A DNA stretch of 64,000 bases, taken from contig JBBAAO010000001.1 in the NCBI GenBank assembly GCA_041658205.1, forward strand, positions 1,302,001 to 1,366,000, given 5' to 3'. The translations under genes were made by a program, and so were the position numbers. The notes below the pieces were generated by a model that was not told the origin of the DNA, did no database searches, and saw nothing but the letters and a program-made list of their open reading frames with translations. Source of the stretch: Bacteroidota bacterium. Its GTDB lineage: Bacteria; Bacteroidota; Ignavibacteria; UBA10030; UBA8401. Positions 42,875 to 52,768 of the stretch are shown one piece after another; the first letter of the stretch is position 1, and each line of letters begins with the position of its first letter.

Positions 42875-45535
42875 ATGCAGCAAAACAGCCGTGGAATTAT
42901 TTTGGTAGTTCTTCTCGTCGTTACTTCATTTCTTTCTGCATCAACTATTACTGCTGTTAAAACAAGTGAACAGATTAAAGTCGATGGTAATCTTACCGAA
43001 AACACATGGCAAAGATCTGGATTCACCGATTTTAAGCAGCGTGAACCGGATCAAGGAGCACCGAGCAGCGAAAAAGGTGAAGTGTGGGTTGCGTATGATG
43101 ATGAGGCATTATATATAGCTGCAAAATTATATGATAACAATGCAGATTCTGTTGTTGCACGATTAGTGAGAAGGGATTTTGTCTATGGTGATCCTTCGGA
43201 CGGTTTTCTTGTCTACGTGGATCCTTATCATGATAAAATGACCGGAAACCTTTTTTACGTTTCTGCAGCAGGAACAAAAGCCGATGGACTTGTTGAAAAT
43301 GATGGACGGTTTGAACTTTCCTGGGATGCGGTATGGGAAGGAGTTTCAAAGTTGCATTCCGATGGTTACGTTGTTGAAATGAAAATACCGTTTTCTCAAT
43401 TGAGATTTAAAGTTGGTGATGAGCAAGTGTGGGGAATAAATTTTGAACGGTATATTGGCAGAAAAAATGAGACTGATATGATGGTGTATACGCCGCGAAA
43501 TGAGAATGGATTTGTTTCCCGCTTTCCAGATCTCGTTGGTCTTAAAGGAATTTCTCCTTCATCAAGACTTGAAATACTCCCGTACGTTACTGGTAAAGCA
43601 GAATATATTGGAAATAATCGGAACGATCCTTTCAATCCCGGCGAGCGATATCTTCCCGGAGGTGGACTCGATATGAAAGTGGGTCTTGGATCGAGTCTGA
43701 CTTTGGACGGAACGATCAATCCTGATTTTGGACAAGTAGAAGTCGATCCTGCTGTTGTGAATCTTTCCGATGTGGAGACTTCGTTTCAAGAGAAGCGACC
43801 ATTCTTTACGGAAGGGGTGAGCATTTTCCGTTTTGGGCAAGGAGGAACGAACAACAACTGGTCATTCAATTGGAATAACCCGACGATCTTTTACAGCCGC
43901 AGAATCGGCAGGAATCCGCAGCGGCCTCAATTTAGTCTGCCGTATTATGATTATGCTGATGTGCCGAATGGGACTAAAATTCTTGGCGCAGGTAAAATAT
44001 CAGGTCGAATAGGTGATGACTGGAAGATTGGGATGATTCATTCGCTCACCAATAGAGAAATGACAACGATCGACTCCGCGGGTGTCCGTACAAAACAGGA
44101 AATGGAACCACAATCGTATTATGGTGTTTTACGCGCTCAACGGGATTTTGACCGAGGACAGCAGGGGATTGGATTGCTCACTACCTACACAAACAGAATG
44201 TTTGAGAATCCGATTTTAGAAGACTATATCAATAGTAATGCAATAGTTTCTGCGGTGGATGGATGGACATTTTTTGATGATGAACGAACCTATGTGTTAA
44301 CCGGCTGGGCAGGACTTTCTTCGGTGCAAGGGAATAAAAATAAAATGATTGCCTTGCAGAGAAGTTCAGGACATTATTTCCAACGGCCGGATGTTACGCA
44401 TATTTCCGTTGACAGTACACTGACTTCAATGACAGGATATGCAGGAAGATTGATGTTGAACAAGAATCGCGGCAAATGGACGTTGAATGCAGCGGTGGGA
44501 GTGATCAATCCTTATTTTGAATCGAACGATCTCGGATTCATGTCATTCGCCGATATCATTAATACGCACGTGGTAACAGGATATCGGTGGAGCGATCCTA
44601 CTGAATACTACCGCTTTGCCGGATTCGATGTGGCAACATTCCTGAACTACGACTTTGGCGGTAACAAGACTGCAGAGGGATTCTGGTTCGGTGGGTACAC
44701 TACTCTGCTCAATTATTACGGCGGACAATTCCGTATGCAATACAATCCAGAAACATTCAGCGCACGTCGAACCCGCGGCGGACCTCTCATGGTGAACCCT
44801 TCATCACAATCATTCAGCGTGAATCTTTATAGTGATAACAGAAATTGGTGGATCTTGTATGCGGGAGGCGGAATGTCCAGTGGCGGTGTTGATGAAAATA
44901 CAAACGCGTATATTGAAGCAGAATTAAAATTAACACCAACATTCACATTATCATTAGGACCGGACATCTCATTCGATAAGAGCAAGGCACAGTATATTCG
45001 ATCGACAGTGGATGCAAATGCAACGGCAACATATGGACGAAGATATGTGTTCGCAGATTTGGAACAGACAACGGTGGGGGCAACGATTCGAATGAACTGG
45101 ATCTTAAATCCTGAATTGAGTTTCCAGATTTATGCCCAGCCTTATTTCAATTCCGGTTCGTACAACAATTTTAAGGAATTGCAGAAGGCGAAGTCATTCG
45201 ACTTCCTAACGTACGGCACAAGTGGATCTTCGATTACACCTCAGACCACTCCAACTGGTGAAGTATTTGGTTATTCTCTCGATCCGGATGGAACTGGAGC
45301 AGCATCTCCAATCAGTATCGGTAAACCGGATTTCAATTATCGTTCGTTGCGCGGGAATGCCGTGTTGCGGTGGGAATATTCTCCCGGTTCAGCTCTCTTT
45401 TTAGTTTGGACACAGAGCAGGGAGGATGTAGAATCTGCAGGAGATTTTCAATTTGGCCGATCAGTGGATCGTATTGTGAATGTGAAACCGGATAATATTT
45501 TTATGTTGAAGTTAAGCTATTGGTTGGGAATGTAA
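42875..45535 (+). CDS. DUF5916 outer membrane protein with CBM9-like domain
   Basis: A protein of 886 residues from ATG 42875 (AAAGGAGAT ribosome-binding site) with a signal peptide (GIILVVLLVVTSFLSAST). Residues about 35-230 match the carbohydrate-binding family 9-like domain (IKVDGNLTENTWQRS, GEVWVAYDDEALYIAAKLYD, WDAVWEGVSK, YVVEMKIPFSQLRF). The rest matches DUF5916 (GINFERYIGRKNE, LTLDGTINPDFGQVEVDPAVVNLSD, FQEKRPFFTEG, IFYSRRIGR) and is predicted to be a beta-barrel with an N-terminal periplasmic domain. Function is not established for the family; a role in binding or transport of polymers at the outer membrane is presumed. Single gene, convergent with the ABC-F gene. Confidence 0.88.
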   Translation: MQQNSRGIILVVLLVVTSFLSASTITAVKTSEQIKVDGNLTENTWQRSGFTDFKQREPDQGAPSSEKGEVWVAYDDEALYIAAKLYDNNADSVVARLVRRDFVYGDPSDGFLVYVDPYHDKMTGNLFYVSAAGTKADGLVENDGRFELSWDAVWEGVSKLHSDGYVVEMKIPFSQLRFKVGDEQVWGINFERYIGRKNETDMMVYTPRNENGFVSRFPDLVGLKGISPSSRLEILPYVTGKAEYIGNNRNDPFNPGERYLPGGGLDMKVGLGSSLTLDGTINPDFGQVEVDPAVVNLSDVETSFQEKRPFFTEGVSIFRFGQGGTNNNWSFNWNNPTIFYSRRIGRNPQRPQFSLPYYDYADVPNGTKILGAGKISGRIGDDWKIGMIHSLTNREMTTIDSAGVRTKQEMEPQSYYGVLRAQRDFDRGQQGIGLLTTYTNRMFENPILEDYINSNAIVSAVDGWTFFDDERTYVLTGWAGLSSVQGNKNKMIALQRSSGHYFQRPDVTHISVDSTLTSMTGYAGRLMLNKNRGKWTLNAAVGVINPYFESNDLGFMSFADIINTHVVTGYRWSDPTEYYRFAGFDVATFLNYDFGGNKTAEGFWFGGYTTLLNYYGGQFRMQYNPETFSARRTRGGPLMVNPSSQSFSVNLYSDNRNWWILYAGGGMSSGGVDENTNAYIEAELKLTPTFTLSLGPDISFDKSKAQYIRSTVDANATATYGRRYVFADLEQTTVGATIRMNWILNPELSFQIYAQPYFNSGSYNNFKELQKAKSFDFLTYGTSGSSITPQTTPTGEVFGYSLDPDGTGAASPISIGKPDFNYRSLRGNAVLRWEYSPGSALFLVWTQSREDVESAGDFQFGRSVDRIVNVKPDNIFMLKLSYWLGM

Positions 45536-45549
45536 ATGACCTATGTGTC

Positions 45550-45602
45550 CTATGTATCTATGTGGTTTGCTTTATAAAAACTTGAACCACATAGAGACAT
45601 AG
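45550..45602. terminator. Hairpin between convergent genes
   Basis: An 18-bp inverted repeat with one mismatch (CTATGTATCTATGTGGTT at 45550-45567, partner at 45585-45602) with a 17-nt loop, between two convergent genes. It likely acts as a bidirectional terminator. The wording resembles the CTATGTG-type dispersed intergenic repeats of this window. Confidence 0.6.
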
Positions 45603-45618
45603 TGCACGTAGAAAAACA

Positions 45619-47496
45619 TTAGCCATTTTTCAATTTTTCCAATTCATTCCATCGAGCATACAACCGTTCTACATTTTCTTTCCAGGTGTTAAGATCCTTC
45701 GTGAGTTCCTCGACTTTGTCTCCATGTTTTTGATAAAAATCATCGGCAGCAAACAGTGCTTCAATTCGATGAACAGCCTCTTCCGCTTTCAAGATATCCT
45801 GTTCGATTGTTTCAAGTTCTTTCGCTTCTTTCCATTTCAATTTTTTCGGTTCCGGTTTTGCTGTCGCCTCAAGTTTCTTTTGTTTTTCTATTTCAACTTC
45901 CGCAGCAAGCCGCGCAGTTCGTTTTTCAATGTAATAATCGTAATTCCCTTCGCTGAAGTGCACTTTTCCGTCCCCTTCAAATGCCAGAATGCCATTGCAG
46001 ACACGGTTAAGGAAATACCGATCATGACTGACAGCGATGACGCAGCCGTCAAAATCAACCAACGCTTCCTCTAACACTCGAAGTGTCGGAAGATCAAGAT
46101 CGTTTGTCGGTTCGTCAAGAATAAGGAAATTACCACCGTTCTTTAAGATCTTAGCCAGAAGCAATCTGCTCCGTTCGCCGCCGGAGAGTTTGCCGACCTT
46201 GGTGTTGATACGGTCATCGGCAAAATTGAAACGACGCAAATACGTCCACACGGTCGTCTTGTTCTCTCCGAACATGATCCAGTCATTTCCTTCACCGATT
46301 TCTTTTAACACAGTATTTTCATCATTAAGATCAATCCGTGATTGATCGATGTAATTAATCATTGTTCGTTCACCAACTTCTACCGTACCTTCGGTCGGTT
46401 GGAGTTCGTTCAGGATGAGCTTTAGCAACGTTGTTTTCCCAAGCCCGTTTCGTCCTATAATGCCGAGTTTCCGTTTTTTGTCGAACAACAGATCGACATG
46501 CGAAAATAATTTACGGTCACCTAACTCCATTCCAACATGCTTCAGGTTTAATACAGTGTTTCCAAGACCGGAAGGAGGGGGAATAAGGAGTTGCACTTCT
46601 TTTTCGGCCTGATATCCTTCTTTATCCGCAATCTCAAAATAGTTTTTCAATCTGCTTTTTGACTTTGTTGTTCGTGCTTTCGGGCCTCTCCGCACCCATT
46701 CCAATTCGCGCCGAAGAAAATTATTTTTCTTTTTTTCTTCAGTTTCCAATTGAGCTTGGCGTTCAGCTTTGTCAATAAGATAATCTGTATAATTTCCGGC
46801 ATGAGGGTAACATAGTCCATTGGAAAGTTCCACAATTCTATTGGCGATAGAATCTAGAAAATACCGGTCATGCGTTACAAAAAGACAAGCACCGTCGTAA
46901 TCTTCCAAAAACTCTTCCATCCACTCAATGGACTGAGTATCGAGATGGTTTGTCGGTTCGTCGAGAATCAGTAAATCAGGACGGGAGATGATGGCACGAC
47001 ATAATGCCACACGCCGTTTTTCACCTCCGGAAAGTGTAGTAATATCTCTCTCTTTATCCGGTACATTCAACGAATGCATCGCTGCTTCAACTCTGTTTTC
47101 AAGATTCCATCCGTCCAGCAGATGGATATGTTCTTCTAAGATATGCCGCCGTTCTGAATCGTAAGGGAGTGATTCGTATTCCCGAAGGATATCAATCACA
47201 TCATGGGCACCATCCATAATGTTTTCGAAAACAGATTTCGACTCATCTAATGTAAAATCTTGTGAGAGATATCCTGTAATCAATTCGCGTTTACGGGAGA
47301 ATGTTCCGGAATCTGGCTGAATAAGGCCGGCAATTATTTTGATCAGAGTCGATTTTCCCGATCCGTTCGTGCCGATCAGTCCAATACGATCTGTTTGATG
47401 AATATTTAGCGACGCCTCTTTTAAAACGATCTGTTCACCGAATCGGATAGAGATATCTTGTGCAGAGATGAGAACAGGACTGATTTGCTTGGCCAT
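45619..47496 (-). CDS. ABC-F ATPase, Uup subfamily
   Basis: A cytoplasmic protein of 625 residues with two ABC domains and no membrane segments. Domain 1: Walker A GTNGSGKS, signature LSGGEKRR, Walker B LLILDEPTNHLD. Domain 2: Walker A GRNGLGKT, signature LSGGERSR, Walker B FLILDEPTNDLD. The linker between them contains RRGPKARTTKSKSR, typical of Uup, and a C-terminal coiled coil (about residues 545-625) corresponds to the Uup DNA/ribosome-binding tail. Uup-type proteins affect translation and replication fork or transposon excision events rather than transport. Monocistronic. Confidence 0.9.
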   Translation of the reverse strand: MAKQISPVLISAQDISIRFGEQIVLKEASLNIHQTDRIGLIGTNGSGKSTLIKIIAGLIQPDSGTFSRKRELITGYLSQDFTLDESKSVFENIMDGAHDVIDILREYESLPYDSERRHILEEHIHLLDGWNLENRVEAAMHSLNVPDKERDITTLSGGEKRRVALCRAIISRPDLLILDEPTNHLDTQSIEWMEEFLEDYDGACLFVTHDRYFLDSIANRIVELSNGLCYPHAGNYTDYLIDKAERQAQLETEEKKKNNFLRRELEWVRRGPKARTTKSKSRLKNYFEIADKEGYQAEKEVQLLIPPPSGLGNTVLNLKHVGMELGDRKLFSHVDLLFDKKRKLGIIGRNGLGKTTLLKLILNELQPTEGTVEVGERTMINYIDQSRIDLNDENTVLKEIGEGNDWIMFGENKTTVWTYLRRFNFADDRINTKVGKLSGGERSRLLLAKILKNGGNFLILDEPTNDLDLPTLRVLEEALVDFDGCVIAVSHDRYFLNRVCNGILAFEGDGKVHFSEGNYDYYIEKRTARLAAEVEIEKQKKLEATAKPEPKKLKWKEAKELETIEQDILKAEEAVHRIEALFAADDFYQKHGDKVEELTKDLNTWKENVERLYARWNELEKLKNG

Positions 47497-47686
47497 GATT
47501 AAACTATTGTTAGTAGGACAATCACTCTTGATTGTCTGTAATGTTTGACATACGAGAACTCACTAAAATACAAAATATTCTTCCCCTATCAGAGCAATAT
47601 TTGCAAGAATAGTTCATTGCAGTCCGACTGGAAAACCGTTACATTGATGCGTTGTTCAAACTATAATTCAATAATAGAATAAGATC

Positions 47687-47854
47687 ATGGCAAAATCCCG
47701 CGAAGAAACTCCACTCCAAATAAAATGTCCTAACTGCAAACAAACCCGCGAACCGGATGTTAATGAAACCACACGGCGGTATGTCTGCTCGGTCTGCAAC
47801 GAACCGGTGGATGTTCAAGTGATCATTGAAAAGAAAAAGAGAGGAATAAAATAA
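47687..47854 (+). CDS. Small zinc-ribbon protein (55 residues)
   Basis: A short open frame coding for 55 residues, starting MAKSREETPLQIKCPNCK. Two CxxC knuckles (CPNC and CSVC, 18 residues apart) form a zinc ribbon, and the protein ends in a basic tail (EKKKRGIK). The ribosome-binding site is weak. Zinc-ribbon proteins of this size often bind nucleic acid or the ribosome. It stands alone between the divergent ABC-F gene and the T9SS phosphatase gene. Nothing further is found in the 190-nt gap 47497-47686. Confidence 0.75.
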   Translation: MAKSREETPLQIKCPNCKQTREPDVNETTRRYVCSVCNEPVDVQVIIEKKKRGIK

Positions 47855-47936
47855 CTTCGCATAGTTATGAAGTTTTCATGAAACAGCCAAAATACTAAAG
47901 ATGGCAGAATGAAGCGATTAGAATGATAGGAGTATT

Positions 47937-50459
47937 ATGAATATCTCCAGAAGGTTTACCTTATTATTGCTCGCGATATTTTTTGTATCACATGTTCAAG
48001 CTCAAAAAACAAAATATGTTGTTATCATTATGCTGGACGGAGCAAGATACACCGAGACATTTGGGGATTCAACGCATACATATATTCCCACAATGTGGAA
48101 TGTCTTAAAACCACAAGGAACAATCTACACTTCTTACTATAATAATGGTAAAACCGAAACAAATCCCGGACACGCAAGCATTTTAAGTGGTACATGGCAA
48201 TATATAGCGAACGATGGTTCCGAACGTTCTCATAGTCCAACGATATTTGAGTACTTCCGAAAACAAAAAAATGTGCCTAGTACAGATTGTTGGGTCGCAT
48301 TGGGAAAAGATAAACTAAATGTCTTAACCAATAGTACGCATGCGGACTATGGAGCTCAATATGCCGCATCCTATAAAATATCTACCGATCCGGCAAACGA
48401 TATTCTCACCTATGATAATGTCAGATTTGTTTTGACCAATCATCGATCACGAATAACCATCGCAAATTTTGCAAAGATCGATATTGAAGGACATGCCGCT
48501 TCATGGGAAACATATCTGGAGGCAATTAAACGTGCCGATTCCCTGGTAACATCGTTATGGAATTCGATACAGTCAGATGCTGATTTGAAAAATAAAACTA
48601 CTCTTATCGTTACGAATGATCACGGAAGACATACGACTGATTTTTCAGGACATGGGGATGGATGTGATGGATGTCGTCACGTTATGTTAATGATACTCGG
48701 TCCGGACACACCAAAAGGAAAAATTGACAGCACACTCTCAAGCCAGATCGATATCGCACCAACAATTGGCAAGATGATGAGATTTTCTCCCTTTCTTGCG
48801 GAAGGGAATGTAATAGAATCGGCCATTGAAGCTGCAGCAAATGTGCCGATTATTTTGAAGAATTCTCCTACAACAAAAATCTCCGGAACATATTCTCTAC
48901 AATGGTCCACAGGCTATACAAAAGATTCGTTGACAACAATTGTTGAATACAGTAAAGATGCAGGAATTTCTTGGAATCAATTGTTAAATACAACCGCCAA
49001 AGATTCCGTGTATCAATGGAACACTTTAAATGTGAATGATGGCACTCGTTATCGACTCCGAATTTCTGTCTATGGTGATACGACATATGGAATTACACAA
49101 TCCGCTCAGAATTTTACTATTGATAATCCAGCTAATGGAGCGCCAGATATAGAATTGCTCTCGCCAAACAGGAATATTATTGTTTCAGGGAAAATGAATA
49201 TTGTATGGAATGCTGCGGATGCGGAAGGAGACAATCTTTCTCTGACGATGAATGGAAGTACGGATAATGGGTTATCGTGGTACACAATTGCATCAAATCT
49301 ACCCAATACCGGTTCTTATGAGTGGGAAACAAATCCTGTTGCGAATAGCAAATCATTCAGAATAAAAATCATTTGCAGCGATGGTCAAGCAAGTTCTGAA
49401 GTTGTTTCACCGATGTTTGAAGTAGAAAATATACGTCTCAAGGTACCTTCGTTAAAACAAAGCGCTGGTTCAGGTAATGGGATTGTCACTGTGAATATTG
49501 TTAATCCTTCGCAAATGAACGGCAATTCATATACAATTGAATTTCTGGATAGTGCTTATGGATTAAAACGCTACAATGTCATTAATGTAACAAAAAATAT
49601 TACTGTCCTAAAAAATATTTTGTTTGCCACCGATGGAAGCGAAGGTCCGTTATTTGATGGCATGCGACTATCTATTATTGATTATCCGGAACCACTGCAC
49701 AATAAAGATTCCACAAAATGGATCAAAGGAAATTCAACATTATTCAGTAAAGTCAATCTTCCGGAACTTGTTTTCCCGGAAGGAAACATCATTGCAACTC
49801 CGGAAGCTGCCGATTATGAAATTCGTATTTCCAATACAATTATTGATACTTCCAAAGAGTATTTCGGCGCCTCTGCAACGCCGCTGTATTTTACTGTGTT
49901 TAACACAACACTAAATAAAAAAACTCCTATCGTGCTGACGGAATTATTAACGGATGGCAAATTTTCATTTGGTGACGACCTCTATTTTTTTAGAAAAGAC
50001 TCATCAAATAAAGATGTACTATCCTGGGAGCTGTTTGTTGATGGGGATGTAAATTCTATCAATCCTCAACAGGGAGATATATTCAAAGTAGCAACGATAA
50101 AGCCAATGACCGGTAAAGATATTTTTGCATTTACTGCGGTACCAACCTTAGTAAACGTAACGGATATCATTCCACAAAAATTTGGACTTTCTCAGAATTA
50201 TCCTAATCCATTTAATCCTGCAACAAACATTAGGGTTTCGATTCCCGTTTCATGCTTTGTTAAGGTGAAAGTCTTTGACCTGTTGGGAAGGGAAGTATCA
50301 ACTATTGTGAATGAACTGATTTCTCCGGGAGAGTACCAATTTGAATTTAATGCAAAACCCTTTGCCAGCGGAATTTATTTCTATCGAATAATGGCAACGT
50401 CATTAATCGGTAATCGAGAATTATTTACGCAATCGAAAAAAATGATCTATATAAAATAA
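47937..50459 (+). CDS. T9SS-secreted alkaline-phosphatase-superfamily protein
   Basis: A protein of 840 residues with a TAGGAG ribosome-binding site and a signal peptide (FTLLLLAIFFVSHVQAQ). Residues about 25-290 resemble the alkaline phosphatase/sulfatase superfamily (type I phosphodiesterase branch): VVIIMLDGARYTETFGD (metal Asp), TNPGHASILSG (nucleophile region), DIEGHAASW, LIVTNDHGRHT (Asp-His) and GHGDGCDGCRH (His). It would hydrolyse a phosphate mono- or diester outside the cell. The remaining ~550 residues are beta-sandwich modules and a T9SS sorting domain (SQNYPNPFNPATNI, FASGIYFYRIM, KKMIYIK). This tail is homologous to that of the esterase at 5-2377, so the two proteins differ only in the catalytic head. 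Confidence 0.85.
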   Translation: MNISRRFTLLLLAIFFVSHVQAQKTKYVVIIMLDGARYTETFGDSTHTYIPTMWNVLKPQGTIYTSYYNNGKTETNPGHASILSGTWQYIANDGSERSHSPTIFEYFRKQKNVPSTDCWVALGKDKLNVLTNSTHADYGAQYAASYKISTDPANDILTYDNVRFVLTNHRSRITIANFAKIDIEGHAASWETYLEAIKRADSLVTSLWNSIQSDADLKNKTTLIVTNDHGRHTTDFSGHGDGCDGCRHVMLMILGPDTPKGKIDSTLSSQIDIAPTIGKMMRFSPFLAEGNVIESAIEAAANVPIILKNSPTTKISGTYSLQWSTGYTKDSLTTIVEYSKDAGISWNQLLNTTAKDSVYQWNTLNVNDGTRYRLRISVYGDTTYGITQSAQNFTIDNPANGAPDIELLSPNRNIIVSGKMNIVWNAADAEGDNLSLTMNGSTDNGLSWYTIASNLPNTGSYEWETNPVANSKSFRIKIICSDGQASSEVVSPMFEVENIRLKVPSLKQSAGSGNGIVTVNIVNPSQMNGNSYTIEFLDSAYGLKRYNVINVTKNITVLKNILFATDGSEGPLFDGMRLSIIDYPEPLHNKDSTKWIKGNSTLFSKVNLPELVFPEGNIIATPEAADYEIRISNTIIDTSKEYFGASATPLYFTVFNTTLNKKTPIVLTELLTDGKFSFGDDLYFFRKDSSNKDVLSWELFVDGDVNSINPQQGDIFKVATIKPMTGKDIFAFTAVPTLVNVTDIIPQKFGLSQNYPNPFNPATNIRVSIPVSCFVKVKVFDLLGREVSTIVNELISPGEYQFEFNAKPFASGIYFYRIMATSLIGNRELFTQSKKMIYIK

Positions 50460-50939
50460 TTGTAACTATTCAGCGACGAAATAAAACAATATAAAATCCT
50501 TGTCATTTCCCGAAGGGATGGCCTAGCCACTGAACGAGTTCCGCAGTTTTTATTGCGGAACGCAGTGAAGAATCTGGTTTGTCCGCTCGACGACTCATAT
50601 GAAGTTTTGTCAGATTCTTCGCTACGCTCAGAATAACAAGTAATTTATGATTCACCCAAATAATAACTGAGAAATTACAAATAATTAAAAATGAAACTAT
50701 TGCCATCCTGAGCGGAGCGAAGGATCTGAGCAAGCCACAGAATTATTTTCCAAAAAAAAGCGCAGCGAAGCTCCGCTGTACGAAGTGCCGCACAATACAA
50801 AATGATGACAGCAAATTTGATACTATTTTTAGAATGACCGTTGTTTTTGTGTTTTTGAGATGGCTTCTAGAAATATTTATACTCCGCGATTATTTTATCT
50901 ATAGTTGCCAATGTTTATCATTTTACAGAAAGGATTCTT
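50460..50939. repeat. Intergenic dispersed hairpin repeats
   Basis: A 480-nt gap without a convincing gene. A 7-bp stem TTCCGCA/TGCGGAA lies at 50539-50560. GAAGAATCTG at 50567-50576 pairs with CAGATTCTTC at 50611-50620. The minus-strand element at 50611-50637 (TTCTGAGCGTAGCGAAGAAT) and the plus-strand element at 50704-50730 (ATCCTGAGCGGAGCGAAGGA) are two diverged copies of the same repeat; a third lies at 42646-42675. The gene downstream has an AAAGGATT ribosome-binding site. Confidence 0.65.
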
Positions 50940-52481
50940 ATGAAATTCATCGTTTCAATTTTTATGCTCGCTATTGTATCCACTCTCAATGCTCAATCAA
51001 TACCAAAAGATTTTGATGCCTATGTTGAAAAAGTTCTGAAAACATTTAATGTGCCTGGTGTTGCGGTTGCAATTGTAAAAGATGGGAAAGTGATTCTTGC
51101 AAAAGGTTACGGACTGAAAACAATCGGAACAAAAGATAAAGTAGACAGTAAAACAAATTTCAGTATAGCTTCCAATACAAAAGCATTTGTCGGCACATCG
51201 CTTGGTATTTTGGTAGATGAAGGGAAGATAAAATGGAACGATCGTGTGGTTGATCATCTCCCATGGTTTCAACTCTCCGACCCGTATGTAACCAAAGAAA
51301 TGCGTGTTATCGATCTTCTTGTCCATCGAAGCGGACTTGGGTTAGGAGCCGGTGATCTTTTAATTTGGCCGACAAACACGTACAATCAAAAAGATGTTGT
51401 AAAACGTTTTAAAAATATTCCTCTTGCAACAAGTTTCAGAAGTACTTATGCGTACGACAACATTCTGTATTTGATAGCAGGAGAATTAATTGAAGCGGTG
51501 AGCGGTATGTCGTGGGATGCATTTGTTCAAACCAGAATTTTTAACAAACTGGGGATGAACAATAGCGTTTTGACATTTTCAGATGCTGTGAAAAAAGGGA
51601 ATGTTGCCACACCGCATGCGGAGATAAATGGTATTGTAAGACTCGTTGCGGCATCGGATAGTGCCAAGACTAATCCAGCGGCAACAGTGAATACGAATGC
51701 TGAAGATATTGCGAAATGGATGATCTGCCAACTCGATTCAGGGAAATATGCTGATAGTTCCAAACTTTTTACTCCTACAATTACCCGTACACTTTGGTCA
51801 GTTGTTACACCGCTTCCTGTTGGAAAAGTAGCAAAAGAATTATCGCCGATGCAGCCAAACTTTGCCGGTTATGGTGCAGGATTTTTTCTGCGTGATTATC
51901 GCGGTAAGAAACTTGTTTGGCATACCGGAGGGCTTTCCGGATTTGTATCATTGGTTGCGATGATTCCTGAGTTGAGAGTTGGCGTTGCGGTGTTTACCAA
52001 TCAGGAAGTAGGAGGGGCATTTTATTCCATCGGTTGGCGTGCACTCGATTATTATTTAAATGCCAATTATGATTGGATCGCCGCGTATAAAGCAGTAAAA
52101 AATCGTGCCGATTCAACCGATAAGGCAGCGGAAGCAAAGAGATCAGCTGCAAGAGACTCGCTTTCAAAACCTTCATTATCACTGGAAAAATATGCGGGAA
52201 AATATAACGATACTTGGTATGGTGAAATCAATATTGAACTGAAAGCTGGGAAATTATTCATGCAAATGGCTGCAACACCATCGTTAGGAGGATATTTAGA
52301 ACATTACCAGTATAATACGTTTATTGCCCGCTGGAGTGATCCTGAGATGCGTGCTGATGCATTTGTAACCTTTTCATTGAATCCAGACGGCAGTATTGAG
52401 ACAGTAAAGATGAAAGCTGTTTCTCCGGCAACCGATTTCAGTTTTGATTTCCACGATTTGTTATTAAAACCTATTAAATGA
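50940..52481 (+). CDS. Secreted serine hydrolase (beta-lactamase/PBP4* family) with C-terminal DUF3471-like domain
   Basis: A protein of 513 residues with a signal peptide (MKFIVSIFMLAIVSTLNAQ). The beta-lactamase-type fold has all motifs: VPGVAVAIVKDGKVILAKGYG, SxxK in FSIASNTKAF, the second motif YDN in STYAYDNILYLIAG, and HTG in VWHTGGLSGFVSL. Residues about 390-510 form a beta-rich C-terminal domain like DUF3471 (LEKYAGKYNDTWYGEINIEL). It is likely an extracytoplasmic peptidase or esterase. Unlike the paralogue at 23266-25713 it keeps the canonical YxN. Monocistronic. Confidence 0.9.
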   Translation: MKFIVSIFMLAIVSTLNAQSIPKDFDAYVEKVLKTFNVPGVAVAIVKDGKVILAKGYGLKTIGTKDKVDSKTNFSIASNTKAFVGTSLGILVDEGKIKWNDRVVDHLPWFQLSDPYVTKEMRVIDLLVHRSGLGLGAGDLLIWPTNTYNQKDVVKRFKNIPLATSFRSTYAYDNILYLIAGELIEAVSGMSWDAFVQTRIFNKLGMNNSVLTFSDAVKKGNVATPHAEINGIVRLVAASDSAKTNPAATVNTNAEDIAKWMICQLDSGKYADSSKLFTPTITRTLWSVVTPLPVGKVAKELSPMQPNFAGYGAGFFLRDYRGKKLVWHTGGLSGFVSLVAMIPELRVGVAVFTNQEVGGAFYSIGWRALDYYLNANYDWIAAYKAVKNRADSTDKAAEAKRSAARDSLSKPSLSLEKYAGKYNDTWYGEINIELKAGKLFMQMAATPSLGGYLEHYQYNTFIARWSDPEMRADAFVTFSLNPDGSIETVKMKAVSPATDFSFDFHDLLLKPIK

Positions 52482-52531
52482 TAAAATTGTGTAAGACGTC
52501 AGACTGTGATGTCCTACACAAGTAAAGAAAA

Positions 52532-52759
52532 ATGAGCCAGAAAATAATACAACCGAATAATCCGTTACATGGCAAAACACTTGAAATGATTTTGCATCAT
52601 CTTGTTGATCATTTCGGTTGGGAAGAATTAGGGAAGTGTATTAAAGTACGATGCTTTAACGAAAACCCTAGCATCAAATCGAGTTTGACTTTTTTGCGAA
52701 AGACACCTTGGGCAAGGGAAAAAGTGGAAGAACTATATCTTGAAGTGATTCAGGAATAA
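52532..52759 (+). CDS. VF530-family (DUF2132) small DNA-binding-like protein
   Basis: A protein of 75 residues matching the VF530/DUF2132 family across its length: NNPLHGKTLEMILHHLVDHF, GWEELGKCIKVRCF, NPSIKSSLTFLRKTPWARE, KVEELYLEVI. The family is small, helical and conserved in many bacteria. A DNA-binding role was suggested from structure but is not proven. It lies 50 nt after the serine hydrolase gene. Its transcript runs into the hairpin array. Confidence 0.92.
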   Translation: MSQKIIQPNNPLHGKTLEMILHHLVDHFGWEELGKCIKVRCFNENPSIKSSLTFLRKTPWAREKVEELYLEVIQE

Positions 52760-52768
52760 ATTCTTTAT

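Noticed and set aside
45619..47496. ABC-F protein as an antibiotic resistance determinant
   Set aside because: The linker and C-terminal coiled coil fit the housekeeping Uup group, not the resistance-type ABC-F proteins.
50503..50733. 76-codon minus-strand open frame
   Set aside because: It runs entirely through dispersed hairpin repeats; its wording (ILSVAKNL) is the translation of the repeat.
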